Positions 43,341 through 52,787 of a stretch of 64,000 nucleotides of DNA are shown here, in pieces. The notes under the pieces are model-generated. The model was not told the origin of the DNA, made no database searches, and saw only the letters and a program-made list of their open reading frames with translations. The position numbers were made by a program, and so were the translations under genes. Source of the DNA: Isoptericola halotolerans (GTDB taxonomy: Bacteria; Actinomycetota; Actinomycetes; Actinomycetales; Cellulomonadaceae); NCBI RefSeq assembly GCF_013149785.1, contig NZ_JABEZU010000001.1:744001-808000 (forward strand). Reading direction: 5' to 3'. Position 1 is the first letter of the stretch. Each line of letters begins with the position of its first letter.

Positions 43341-44131
43341 GCGAGACGGGCGCGCAGGACGGCTCACCGACCGGAGCTGATCGCTTCGCCGTGATCAGCC
43401 GCCGGGTGATCTTCTTCTCGGGCTACGTGATCATCCCTCTCGGGGCGTGGGCGATCGTCTCGGGCCGGGTCGCTCTCGGCATCACGATCATCGCGGCGTT
43501 CTTCGTCGTGGTGGTCGCTCGTGTCGTGTGGATGGCGAGGCGTGGGGCGCGGGCGCTGGCGGAACGCCGGGAGGTGGCCGAGGTGGCGGACGTCGCTGTC
43601 GCGACCCCGGGCGCGCCGTCGTCCGTCGACCGGGTGGTCGGTGAGCTGCTCGCACTGAACTCCGACGGCCTTCCCTATCTGCTCGAGGCGCAGCGGGGCG
43701 CCGACGGCCGCGTGCGGCTCGAGGTGCGGTGGAAGTCCGAGGAGATGCGTTGGCAGACCCTGTTCGTCAAGGGCAAGGTCGCCTACGCCTGGCGCATGGA
43801 GGTCGACCTCGATCCGGTGCGGTCCCGGTACACCTTCGTCGAGTACTCCGGCACGGCGGACTCCCGCACCGTCGTCGGTCCCGGAGGGGCGTCCTCGCGG
43901 GCGAGCTGGACGTGGCACCGTGGCAAGACGGCCGGTCGTCTCAACATGACGATCGCCGAGGGTGCCGACGGCCAGGTGCACGTGGCGAGCTCGGGGGAGA
44001 CGCGGACCTCGTGGGAGGGTGCAGTGTCGATCCGACCGTCCGACGCGAAGGTCCCGGTGCTCACCCTGCTCCGCAACCACGGCTGGCGCCCACGGTTCGA
44101 CTGGTTCGGCGCCCGGCTGTTCGAGAAGTAG
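43337..44131 (+). CDS. Two-helix membrane protein of unknown function in effector operon
   Basis: A 264-residue protein. Two membrane helices (about 22-42 and 45-65) are followed by a basic stretch (ARRGARALAERR) and a soluble, probably cytoplasmic domain of about 180 residues rich in beta strands (GRVRLEVRWKSEEMRWQTLF, RYTFVEYSGTADSRTVVG, SRASWTWHRGKTAGRLNM). No family recognised. Its start overlaps the stop of the preceding gene (ATGA), making the two a coupled pair next to the WXG-headed effector. Membrane immunity or an assembly role are both conceivable. Confidence 0.72.
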   Translation: MSETGAQDGSPTGADRFAVISRRVIFFSGYVIIPLGAWAIVSGRVALGITIIAAFFVVVVARVVWMARRGARALAERREVAEVADVAVATPGAPSSVDRVVGELLALNSDGLPYLLEAQRGADGRVRLEVRWKSEEMRWQTLFVKGKVAYAWRMEVDLDPVRSRYTFVEYSGTADSRTVVGPGGASSRASWTWHRGKTAGRLNMTIAEGADGQVHVASSGETRTSWEGAVSIRPSDAKVPVLTLLRNHGWRPRFDWFGARLFEK

Positions 44132-44180
44132 GGCGCCGATCCGCTCGCGAGAACTGACCCGACACGACCTGAGGATTTTC

Positions 44181-44891
44181 ATGCATCACATCAGAAGCCG
44201 CCGTCGTCTGGCCGCGGCGCTCACCGCGCTCGTCGTGGCCCCGTCGCTGGCCGCGTGCTCGTTCGAGGTCGGTGAGATCGAGAAGGTCGGCGAGGACGCC
44301 GAGACGTCCGAGTCCACCGAGACGGAGGAGCCGGCGACCGACGAGCCCGACGCCGCGGGCGACGAGGGCGCCGCGGACGCCGGGCAGGCCGACGAGGGAG
44401 CCGAGGCCGCGGGTGACGCACCGGTGTCCGCGACCGAGCTCGCGACCATCCACGCCGAGCACGTCGCGGCCCGTGTCCCGGCCAACTGGGAGTCGCTGGG
44501 CGACGCCGACGGCTGGTCCTACGTCCACCAGCTCTCGAACGCCGAGGGCGGCGTCGCCGGTCGGATCGGGTTCATGCCCGGCGGGGCGGAGATGACCGCC
44601 GACGGGGCGGTCGACTGGTTCATCAGCCAGGTCGAGGGCCAGGGCGTCACCGACGAGAACTACGCACCGGTGACGACGCTGCGTGACGACGAGGGCCGCG
44701 CCAACACCTCGTACACGTACGACTCGGGCGGCCAGAAGTACGTCGCGGTGGTCTGGGCGCTCGTGGACGGCAACGGCATCCCGTCGCTCGTGCAGCTGTC
44801 CGGCTCCCAGGAGGTCGTCACGCAGGATCTGGTGGCGACCATCGACCAGAACCTCAACCTCAACGGCGACTGGCAGGGCACGGCGGGCTGA
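44181..44891 (+). CDS. Secreted lipoprotein at the end of the type VII-like locus
   Basis: A 236-residue lipoprotein precursor. RSRRRLAAALTALVVAPSLAAC is a signal peptide with lipobox LAAC, so Cys26 would be lipidated and the protein held on the outer face of the membrane. An acidic low-complexity linker (about 30-85) leads to a compact domain (about 90-236; VAARVPANWESLGDADGW, FISQVEGQGVTDENY) resembling the LpqN-like pattern of the gene at 42864. No enzyme motif is present. It may receive or anchor exported proteins. GAGGA about seven bases upstream supports the ATG at 44181. A shared hairpin at its stop ends the locus. Confidence 0.8.
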   Translation: MHHIRSRRRLAAALTALVVAPSLAACSFEVGEIEKVGEDAETSESTETEEPATDEPDAAGDEGAADAGQADEGAEAAGDAPVSATELATIHAEHVAARVPANWESLGDADGWSYVHQLSNAEGGVAGRIGFMPGGAEMTADGAVDWFISQVEGQGVTDENYAPVTTLRDDEGRANTSYTYDSGGQKYVAVVWALVDGNGIPSLVQLSGSQEVVTQDLVATIDQNLNLNGDWQGTAG

Positions 44892-44922
44892 CGCCTCCGC
44901 GCCCCCGTACGCTCAGCCCGCC
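44882..44922. terminator. Bidirectional hairpin covering both convergent stop codons
   Basis: GGCGGGCTGA at 44882-44891 and TCAGCCCGCC at 44913-44922 form a perfect 10-bp stem with a 21-base loop. The TGA of the lipoprotein gene and the TGA of rarD (complement) are themselves the inner ends of the stem, so one structure terminates both converging transcripts. Confidence 0.65.
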
Positions 44923-45860
44923 CGTCTGGCCGCCGTCGCACCCGCGGCGGCGGCCAGACGCGTTGCACGGGCCGCCTGCGTGCCGTCCACGGTGAGCACC
45001 ACCAGCGCGACCCACACCAGCCCGAAGCCGATCCAGCGGGTAGGCGACATGTGCTCGCCGAACACGAGCAGCCCGACCAGGAACTGCAGCGTGGGCGTGA
45101 GGTACTGCAGCATCCCCACCACGGACAGCGGCAGGCGCCGTGCGGCGGCGCCGAACAGCAGCAGCGGCACGCCCGTGACCACGCCGGCGGAGACGAGCAG
45201 CAGCGCGTGCCCGGCTCCCTCCTGGCCGAAGGTGGAGACCCCGGTGGCGGTCAGCCAGGCGAGGTAGGCGAGCGCGAACGGTGTGGCGAGCGTCGTCTCG
45301 ACGGCGAGCCCGGGCAGGGCGTCGACCGACCGTCCGGCGCGGTTCTTCATCAGCGAGTAGGACCCGAACGAGAACGCCAGGACGAGGGAGATCCAGGGTA
45401 GGCCGCCCACACCGGTGGAGATCACGGCGACCGCGGCCGCGCCGAAGCCGAGGGCGACCCACTGGGCCGGCCGCAACCGCTCACGCAGCGCGACGACGCC
45501 GAGCAGGACGGTGACGAGCGGGTTGATGTAGTAGCCGAGCGCGGCGTCGAGCACGTGGTTGCTCAGGACGGCGTAGACGTAGGTCACCCAGTTGGTGACG
45601 ATGAGGACCGCCGCGACGGCGAGCACGCCGAGGGTGCGTGGCTGCCGGAAGACCGCGGTGAAGCGGGACAGCGTGCGGGTCGCGGCCAGCAGCACGAGGC
45701 AGAACACGAGCGACCACACGACACGGTGGGCGATGATCTCCAGGGCGCCCGCGGGCTCCAGGAGCGGGAAGTACAGGGGCATCGCGCCCCACAGGAGGTA
45801 CGCCCCCAGGCCCAGCGAGAGGCCCCATCGGGCTGGGGGCGGGGTGGGGGTGCTCGTCAC
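44913..45860 (-). CDS. rarD: RarD-type EamA/DMT transporter
   Basis: Drug/metabolite-superfamily membrane protein of 315 residues with ten hydrophobic helices. LGLGAYLLWGAMPLYFPLLEPAGALEIIAHRVVWS is characteristic of RarD (first reported as a chloramphenicol-sensitivity gene), as are YYINPLVTVLLGVVALRERL and the later QYLTPTLQFLVGLLVFGEHM. The substrate of the family is not established. Start is GTG. It stands alone, convergent with the lipoprotein gene and divergent from the tRNA-Tyr gene. Confidence 0.92.
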   Translation of the reverse strand: MTSTPTPPPARWGLSLGLGAYLLWGAMPLYFPLLEPAGALEIIAHRVVWSLVFCLVLLAATRTLSRFTAVFRQPRTLGVLAVAAVLIVTNWVTYVYAVLSNHVLDAALGYYINPLVTVLLGVVALRERLRPAQWVALGFGAAAVAVISTGVGGLPWISLVLAFSFGSYSLMKNRAGRSVDALPGLAVETTLATPFALAYLAWLTATGVSTFGQEGAGHALLLVSAGVVTGVPLLLFGAAARRLPLSVVGMLQYLTPTLQFLVGLLVFGEHMSPTRWIGFGLVWVALVVLTVDGTQAARATRLAAAAGATAARRAG

Positions 45861-45966
45861 CTGCGCAGGATATGCGGTCGGGTGACAAGGGCCACGGTGA
45901 ACGGATTTCCGCAGCGGGCGCCGGGCCGCTATGGTTGTCTCCGCAAGGCCGTCCGCGGCCTTGCTC

Positions 45967-46048
45967 GGCAGGTTGCCCGAGCGGCCAAAGGGAGCTGACT
46001 GTAAATCAGCCGTCATCGACTTCGGGGGTTCGAATCCCTCACCTGCCA
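45967..46048 (+). tRNA. tRNA-Tyr (anticodon GTA)
   Basis: An 82-base class II tRNA. The acceptor GGCAGGT pairs with ACCTGCC, the anticodon GTA is at 46001-46003 in a stem CTGAC/TCAG context, and the T-arm is GGGGGTTCGAATCCCTC. The long variable arm is normal for bacterial tRNA-Tyr. CCA is not encoded. TATGGT at 45930-45935 is a possible -10 element. Confidence 0.96.
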
Positions 46049-46163
46049 CCGCTCGGAGCGTGTCTCACCCCGGTGAGGCGGTTCCGGCACTGTGGAGGTG
46101 CACGAGCGGCGTCGAGCTCCGGATTTCGTCCGGACCGCGATGGCCGTGTAATGTTTCCTCCGC

Positions 46164-46236
46164 GCCCCGATAGCTCAGTCGGTAGAGCATCTCCATGGTA
46201 AGGAGAAGGTCAAGGGTTCGAATCCCTTTCGGGGCT
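46164..46236 (+). tRNA. tRNA-Thr (anticodon GGT)
   Basis: A 73-base tRNA. Acceptor GCCCCGA pairs with TCGGGGC, the D-arm is GCTCAGTCGGTAGAGC, the anticodon GGT is at 46197-46199, and the T-arm is AAGGGTTCGAATCCCTT. CCA is not encoded. TGTAAT at 46147-46152 upstream may be a -10 element. Confidence 0.96.
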
Positions 46237-46301
46237 CTGTGACATGTCGCGGGGCCGCCACCCGGTATACCGGGTGGATGGTCTCGCGATGAGTCACGCG
46301 C

Positions 46302-46378
46302 GGCGGGGTAGCTCAGCTGGTCAGAGCGCACGACTCATAATCGTGAGGTCGCGGGTTCGAGCCCCGCCCTCGCTACCA
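46302..46378 (+). tRNA. tRNA-Met (anticodon CAT, elongator type)
   Basis: A 77-base tRNA including an encoded CCA at 46376-46378. The acceptor GGCGGGG pairs with CCTCGCT through five Watson-Crick and two G-U pairs, the D-arm is GCTCAGCTGGTCAGAGC, and the anticodon loop is ACTCATAA. The order Thr, Met, rpmG is widely conserved in actinobacteria. The first acceptor pair is G-U rather than the C-A mismatch of initiators, so elongator is more likely. Confidence 0.93.
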
Positions 46379-46471
46379 TCCACACGGCACACACGGTTCG
46401 ACGGCCGGCGTCGAACCACCCAGTTCCTTGACGCACGTTGCGCCTTCCGGGGGCGCGAGAGGTGACACACC

Positions 46472-46642
46472 ATGGCTTCCAAGAGCGCGGACGTCCGCCC
46501 GAAGATCACGCTCGCCTGCGTGGACTGCAAGGAGCGGAACTACATCACCAAGAAGAACCGGCGCAACAACCCGGACCGTCTCGAGATGGCGAAGTTCTGC
46601 CCGCGTTGCGCCAAGCACACGTCGCACCGCGAGACCCGCTGA
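46472..46642 (+). CDS. rpmG: 50S ribosomal protein L33
   Basis: A 56-residue basic ribosomal protein. The zinc-binding (C+) form is indicated by CVDC near residue 16 and CPRC near residue 43; [21 protein letters not shown] is the family signature. GAGAGG at 46456-46461 precedes the ATG at 46472. Its position after tRNA-Thr and tRNA-Met and before the HadA/HadB-like pair is the conserved actinobacterial order. Confidence 0.97.
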   Translation: MASKSADVRPKITLACVDCKERNYITKKNRRNNPDRLEMAKFCPRCAKHTSHRETR

Positions 46643-46665
46643 CGCGGCTCGTCCTCGACAGCGAC

Positions 46666-47139
46666 GTGGCGAGCACCCTGCCCGACGCCGGCTTCGCCGG
46701 TCGTGAGTACCCGGTCACCGCACCGTACTCCGTGGGGCGCGAGAAGATCCGCGAGTTCGCCACCGCTGTCGGTTCCCAGCACCCCGCCCACCACGATCTT
46801 GTGGCGGCGCGGGGTCTTGGCTATCCGGACCTGGTGGCGCCGCCGACCTTCGCGGTCGTCGTCGCCCAGCGTGCCGAGTCCCAGTACGTCGCCGACCCGG
46901 CGGCCGGGATCGACTTCTCCCGCGTGGTGCATGCGGACGAGCAGTTCACGCACCACCGTCCGATCGTCGCGGGCGACGAGCTCGTGACGATCCTGCACGT
47001 GGACGCGGTGACCCAGCGCTCCAGCATCTCGATGGTCACGACGCGCTGCGAGATCCACGCGGCGTCCCCCGAGGGCGCCCCGGGCGAGCACGTCGCCACG
47101 GTGACCTCCAGCCTCGTCGTCCGTGGGGAGGACGCCTGA
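46666..47139 (+). CDS. HadA-like MaoC-family dehydratase subunit (UPF0336 type)
   Basis: A 157-residue hot-dog-fold protein. GREYPVTAPYSVGREKIREFATAVG, ARGLGYPDLVAPPTFAVV and HHRPIVAGDELV are the landmarks of the HadA/UPF0336 group, which lacks the catalytic Asp-His pair and acts as the acyl-chain-binding partner of HadB. The pair forms a (3R)-hydroxyacyl-ACP dehydratase. In mycobacteria it serves mycolate synthesis, but orthologues exist in mycolate-free Micrococcales, so the substrate here is open. The start is GTG at 46666, 23 bases after rpmG. The stop overlaps the next ATG by one base. Confidence 0.85.
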   Translation: MASTLPDAGFAGREYPVTAPYSVGREKIREFATAVGSQHPAHHDLVAARGLGYPDLVAPPTFAVVVAQRAESQYVADPAAGIDFSRVVHADEQFTHHRPIVAGDELVTILHVDAVTQRSSISMVTTRCEIHAASPEGAPGEHVATVTSSLVVRGEDA

Positions 47140-47570
47140 TGGCCACGCAGAGGCCCGACCTGGCATCGCTCTCGGCCGGTGACGTCGTCGCCACCCGGTC
47201 GATCGAGCTCGACCGGGCTGCTCTGGTGCGGTACGCGGGCGCCAGCGGGGACTTCAACCCCATCCACTGGAACGAGGAGTTCGCCACCGAGGTCGGGCTT
47301 CCCGGAGTGATCGCCCACGGCATGTGCACGATGGGCTCCGTGATCGCTGTCGTCGAGGACTGGGCGGGCGACCCCGGCGCGATCGTGCGGTACGGCACGC
47401 GTTTCACCAAGCCGGTGCCGGTGCCCTCCCGCGGTGCCGCCGTCGTCGAGGTCACCGCCACGGTCGGTGCCGTGGACGCCGAGGCCGGGACGGTTCGTGT
47501 CGACCTCGCGGTCGTGCACGACGGTGCCAAGGTCCTGGGCCGCGCCCAGGCCGTCGTCCGCCTCGCCTGA
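47139..47570 (+). CDS. HadB-like MaoC-family (R)-hydroxyacyl dehydratase
   Basis: A 143-residue catalytic hot-dog protein. The hydratase-2 motif YAGASGDFNPIHWNEEFA carries the catalytic Asp and His; GVIAHGMCTMGSV and RFTKPVPVP follow as in HadB. It forms a heterodimer with the product of the gene directly upstream, whose stop it overlaps (TGATG). In many actinobacteria murB follows next; here about 14 kb of other genes separate hadB from murB. Confidence 0.9.
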   Translation: MATQRPDLASLSAGDVVATRSIELDRAALVRYAGASGDFNPIHWNEEFATEVGLPGVIAHGMCTMGSVIAVVEDWAGDPGAIVRYGTRFTKPVPVPSRGAAVVEVTATVGAVDAEAGTVRVDLAVVHDGAKVLGRAQAVVRLA

Positions 47571-47680
47571 CGATTCTTCCTCCCCGCGGAGCCGGCCCTT
47601 CCCAATCGCAGGTGACACGAGTAACTTGTCGCTGGTAGCACTCCCGACGGCGGGAGCGCAGACCATCGAAGGAGATGCTC

Positions 47681-49129
47681 ATGTCCCGACCTGCCATGCC
47701 TCTGCCGTCTGCCGCGGCCCCTGGTGAAGCCGATCGCACCGGGATCTCCCGGCGCGGCCTGCTCGTCGCCGGCGCCGCCGGGGCGCTGACCCTCGCCACC
47801 GGGGCCGAGGCGTGGGCCGCAGGAACCCGACTGCACCCGAGCGGTGGTGGTGCCGCGGCGCCGTCGGGCTCCGTGCGCCGCGCCCACGGGTTCCTCGGCG
47901 CGATGACCGACGCCTATCCCGCGGTGAACCCGGGTCCCCGCCTGGCCCAGTCCTACGCCGACCAGCTCGGCCTGTTCTCGACCGCGTTCGTCTACGACGT
48001 CGCGCTGATGATCTGCGCCTCCCTGGCGGGAGGGCGCGTCGAGCGGGCGAAGGTCCTGGCCGACGGCCTGGTCTTCGCCCAGGAGCACGACCCGGCCCAC
48101 GACGACGGTCGGCTCCGCCAGGCGTACAACGCCGGCCCGTACACGTTCTACGACGGCAACCCGCAGCCGTACGGTCTCGAGCTCCCGGACGGCACCGCCA
48201 ACATCGGCTGGCAGTTCGGGTTCCTCGGGACGGCGGTCGGGGACATGGCCTGGCCGGGGATCGCCCTGCTGCACACCTACGAGGCGACCGGCGACCGGCG
48301 CTACCGGGACGCTGCGGTGCGCATCGGTGAGTGGATCCTCGACAACGCCTGGTCGACCCGGCCGCTGGGAGGGTTCTCCTTCGGTGTCGACGGCGGCAAC
48401 GCCCCGATCCCCAACGGCTCGACCGAGCACAACGTCGACTGCGTGGCGTTCTTCCGCCAGCTCGACGCGCTGGCCGGCGGCCGGCGGTGGCGGACGGCAG
48501 AGCGGCACGCCCGGCAGTTCGTCGACCGCATGTGGGACCACCGTGGGGGGTACTTCTACACCGGCACCAACGACGGCGAGGAGATCAACACCGACCCGCT
48601 GCCGCTGGACCCGGCGACCTGGGGATGGCTCGCCCTGCGGGAGAACCGCTACGGGCGAGCCGTCGACTGGGTCGCCTCGGACCTCGCGGCCCGCGACGTC
48701 GGCGGCCGGGGGCTCTCCCAGCTGCCCGACGGCGTGTCGATCTCCGGCGTGACGTTCTCGAGCGCCAGCCTGACCACGACCGCGTCGTACGAGGGCGTCC
48801 CGGCCCATCCGGACGCCGTGTGGCTGGAAGGGACGGCTCAGCTGGCCTGCGCCCTGACCGACCGGGGGCGTGGTCGTCACGACCAGGGCCGTGCCGACCG
48901 GCTGCTGGTCGAGCTGCGCCGCACGCAGGAGCTGCTCGGGGCCGACCAGACGGTCGGTGGTCGGGCCCTGCCCGCGCGCTCCGGCGTGGTCGCCGCGACC
49001 AGCCTCGTCGACACCGGGTTCGGTTTCGGGTACTTCCAGGTCCAGCACACGGGTGCCACCGCGTGGTACCTCATGGCCGCAGCCGGGGCCAACCCGCTCC
49101 AGGTCGGTGGCCTGCGCGGACGCAGGTGA
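47681..49129 (+). CDS. Tat-exported protein with (alpha/alpha) barrel-like region, unknown function
   Basis: A 482-residue precursor. ISRRGLLVAGAAGALTLATGAEAWAAG at residues about 24-50 is a twin-arginine signal with an AWA-A cleavage site, so the protein is exported folded. The mature part has recurring helix pairs with aromatic-rich loops (SYADQLGLFSTAFVYDVALMI, TYEATGDRRYRDAAVRIGEWIL, WDHRGGYFYTGTNDGEE, SLVDTGFGFGYFQ), a pattern common to six-hairpin glycosidase-type barrels. No catalytic motif is certain, so I do not name a substrate. GAAGGAG at 47668-47674 favours the ATG at 47681 over 47675. It is isolated between hadB and the thiC riboswitch. Confidence 0.75.
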   Translation: MSRPAMPLPSAAAPGEADRTGISRRGLLVAGAAGALTLATGAEAWAAGTRLHPSGGGAAAPSGSVRRAHGFLGAMTDAYPAVNPGPRLAQSYADQLGLFSTAFVYDVALMICASLAGGRVERAKVLADGLVFAQEHDPAHDDGRLRQAYNAGPYTFYDGNPQPYGLELPDGTANIGWQFGFLGTAVGDMAWPGIALLHTYEATGDRRYRDAAVRIGEWILDNAWSTRPLGGFSFGVDGGNAPIPNGSTEHNVDCVAFFRQLDALAGGRRWRTAERHARQFVDRMWDHRGGYFYTGTNDGEEINTDPLPLDPATWGWLALRENRYGRAVDWVASDLAARDVGGRGLSQLPDGVSISGVTFSSASLTTTASYEGVPAHPDAVWLEGTAQLACALTDRGRGRHDQGRADRLLVELRRTQELLGADQTVGGRALPARSGVVAATSLVDTGFGFGYFQVQHTGATAWYLMAAAGANPLQVGGLRGRR

Positions 49130-49182
49130 CGACGCCGGCCCCCTGAGCAGCGCGACGGTGCGCCGTGCTACGTTGCAGGTGA

Positions 49183-51040
<1,858 letters not shown>

Positions 51041-51058
51041 GACCACGCCCCCTCCGCG

Positions 51059-51123
51059 CCCCTGCGGGTGCACGACACGCCGTCTGACGCGAACCGGCAG
51101 CGGCGTGTCGTGCACCCCAGGGG
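51059..51123 (+). terminator. Very strong hairpin terminator after thiC
   Basis: The left arm 51059-51082 (CCCCTG, a bulged C, GGGTGCACGACACGCCG) pairs with 51101-51123 (CGGCGTGTCGTGCACCC, CAGGGG): 23 base pairs with one bulge and an 18-base loop. It insulates thiC from the siderophore operon. Confidence 0.8.
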
Positions 51124-51144
51124 CGCCGTCGGTGGACCTGAGGC

Positions 51145-51178
51145 TTAGGTGAGGCTAAGTTAGGCGAGCCTGACCTCA
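51145..51178. promoter_or_regulatory. Two overlapping DtxR/IdeR-type iron boxes
   Basis: TTAGGTGAGGCTAAGTTAG at 51145-51163 agrees with about 15 of 19 positions of the DtxR/IdeR consensus TTAGGTTAGGCTAACCTAA, and TTAGGCGAGCCTGACCTCA at 51160-51178 with about 14. They lie 29-62 bases before the first siderophore gene, where a bound iron-loaded repressor would block transcription. Both belong to one extended operator. Confidence 0.8.
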
Positions 51179-51206
51179 TCCCCTTGTCTCCCGAGGAGTC
51201 CCGGAC

Positions 51207-52787
51207 GTGTCTCTCACTCCGCCCGATGTGACCCTGACCAGCACCGACGCGCTGCTCAACAGCGGCACCGCGGGCGTCTACGCCCGCACGGTCCACCGCG
51301 TCGTCGACGACGTCGCGGCCCGTCTCGCGGCCGTCGACCAGCCGTGGAGCGGGGCGAGCCGGACCGAGCTCGCCGAGCTCGTCGACGGCGTCGACCTCGA
51401 TTCGTCCGGCGTGGGCACCGAGGACGCGCTGCGCGAGACCGCCGCGCTCTACGCCACCCACGCCGTCTGGTTCCACGACCCCGCCTACGCGGCTCACCTC
51501 AACTGCCCGGTGGCCGTCCCGGCCGTGGGCGCCGAGGCGATGCTCGCCGCCATCAACACCTCGGTCGACACCTACGACCAGTCCACCGTCGCCACCCTCA
51601 TGGAGCGCCGCCTCGTCGCCTGGGCGAACCGGCGCATCGGCTTCGCCGGCGGTGACGGCGTCTTCACCTCCGGTGGCACCCAGTCCAACCTGCACGCGCT
51701 GCTCGCTGCGCGAGAGCGCGCGCTGACCGGCCCGGACGGCAACCGTCTCACCGGGATCGCCCGGCACGGGCTGCAGGGTCGGCTGCGCGTCCTGGCCACC
51801 GCAGCCGGCCACTTCTCCGTCGCGAAGTCCGCGATGATCCTCGGGCTCGCCGACGACGCCGTGGTCACGGTCGCGACGGACGCGAGCGGACGGATGGACC
51901 CCGACGCGCTCGCTGGGGCGCTCGCCACCACCGAGCGCGTCGGCGACGTCGTCATGGCGGTGGTGGCCACGGCCGGCACCACGGACCGCGGCACCATCGA
52001 CCCCCTCGGTCCGGTCGCCGACCTGTGCGACGCCACCGACACCTGGCTGCACGTCGACGCGGCCTACGGCGGCGGACTGCTCGTCTCGCGCACCCGCCGT
52101 CACCTCCTCGACGGCATCGAGCGCGCCCGCAGCGTCACCGTCGACTTCCACAAGACCTTCTTCCAGCCGGTCTCGGCCAGCGCCGTCCTGGTCCGGGAGC
52201 CCGAGGACCTGGCCCGGACCGCCTGGCACGCCGACTACCTCAACCCTGTCGAGGACTCCGCCGAGGTCAACCAGGTGGACCGGTCGCTGCAGACCACCCG
52301 CCGGTTCGACGCCCTCAAGCTGTGGACGACGCTGCGCGCGATCGGTCCGGACGGCATCGGCGCGATGGTCGACGCCGTCTGCGACCTCGCCGCCGCCGTG
52401 CACGCCGACCTCGCCCGTGACCCCGAGCTGCACGTGGTGAGCGGCACCGACCTGTCCACGGTGATCTTCCGGTACCAGCCCGACGGCGTCACCGACGAGC
52501 AGGCGGACGCCCTCGTGGCGCGCGTCCGTCGCGTCCTGTTCGACTCCGGTCGCGCCAGCGTGGCCAAGACCGTGATCGACGGCCGCCCCTGCCTGAAGCT
52601 CACCCTGCTCAACCCTGCCGTCACCCTCGCCGACGTGCGCCGCGTGCTGAGCCTGGTGCGGGACGCAGCGCACGGCCTCCTCGCGGGCCAGGCGCTCGCC
52701 GACGAGCACGAGCCCCCCTGCCGCGACGTCCACCCGCACCTCGCCCGCCACGCCGGCGACGCCGTCGGCCCGAAGGAGGCCCGCTGA
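51207..52787 (+). CDS. desA: PLP-dependent amino acid decarboxylase of siderophore operon (lysine decarboxylase, DesA-like)
   Basis: A 526-residue group II decarboxylase. The PLP lysine is Lys316 in VDFHKTFFQP, with the cofactor-binding Asp/Ala in WLHVDAAYGGG and the ring-stacking region FTSGGTQSNLHAL. In the des pathway it turns lysine into cadaverine; ornithine or diaminobutyrate decarboxylases look very similar, so substrate is inferred from the neighbours. Start is GTG with GAGGAG at 51193-51198. First gene of a five-gene operon controlled by the iron boxes upstream. Coupled to the next gene by TGATG. Confidence 0.88.
   Translation: MSLTPPDVTLTSTDALLNSGTAGVYARTVHRVVDDVAARLAAVDQPWSGASRTELAELVDGVDLDSSGVGTEDALRETAALYATHAVWFHDPAYAAHLNCPVAVPAVGAEAMLAAINTSVDTYDQSTVATLMERRLVAWANRRIGFAGGDGVFTSGGTQSNLHALLAARERALTGPDGNRLTGIARHGLQGRLRVLATAAGHFSVAKSAMILGLADDAVVTVATDASGRMDPDALAGALATTERVGDVVMAVVATAGTTDRGTIDPLGPVADLCDATDTWLHVDAAYGGGLLVSRTRRHLLDGIERARSVTVDFHKTFFQPVSASAVLVREPEDLARTAWHADYLNPVEDSAEVNQVDRSLQTTRRFDALKLWTTLRAIGPDGIGAMVDAVCDLAAAVHADLARDPELHVVSGTDLSTVIFRYQPDGVTDEQADALVARVRRVLFDSGRASVAKTVIDGRPCLKLTLLNPAVTLADVRRVLSLVRDAAHGLLAGQALADEHEPPCRDVHPHLARHAGDAVGPKEAR

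Noticed and set aside
24737-44891. A complete classical ESX system
   Set aside because: No mycosin protease, EccB, EccD or EccE, and no EssA/EssB/EsaA, could be recognised. Only the ATPase and WXG100 proteins are clear, so I call it type VII-like.
46666-47570. HadAB as evidence for mycolic acids
   Set aside because: Similar pairs are conserved in mycolate-free actinobacteria and no other mycolate gene is in the window.
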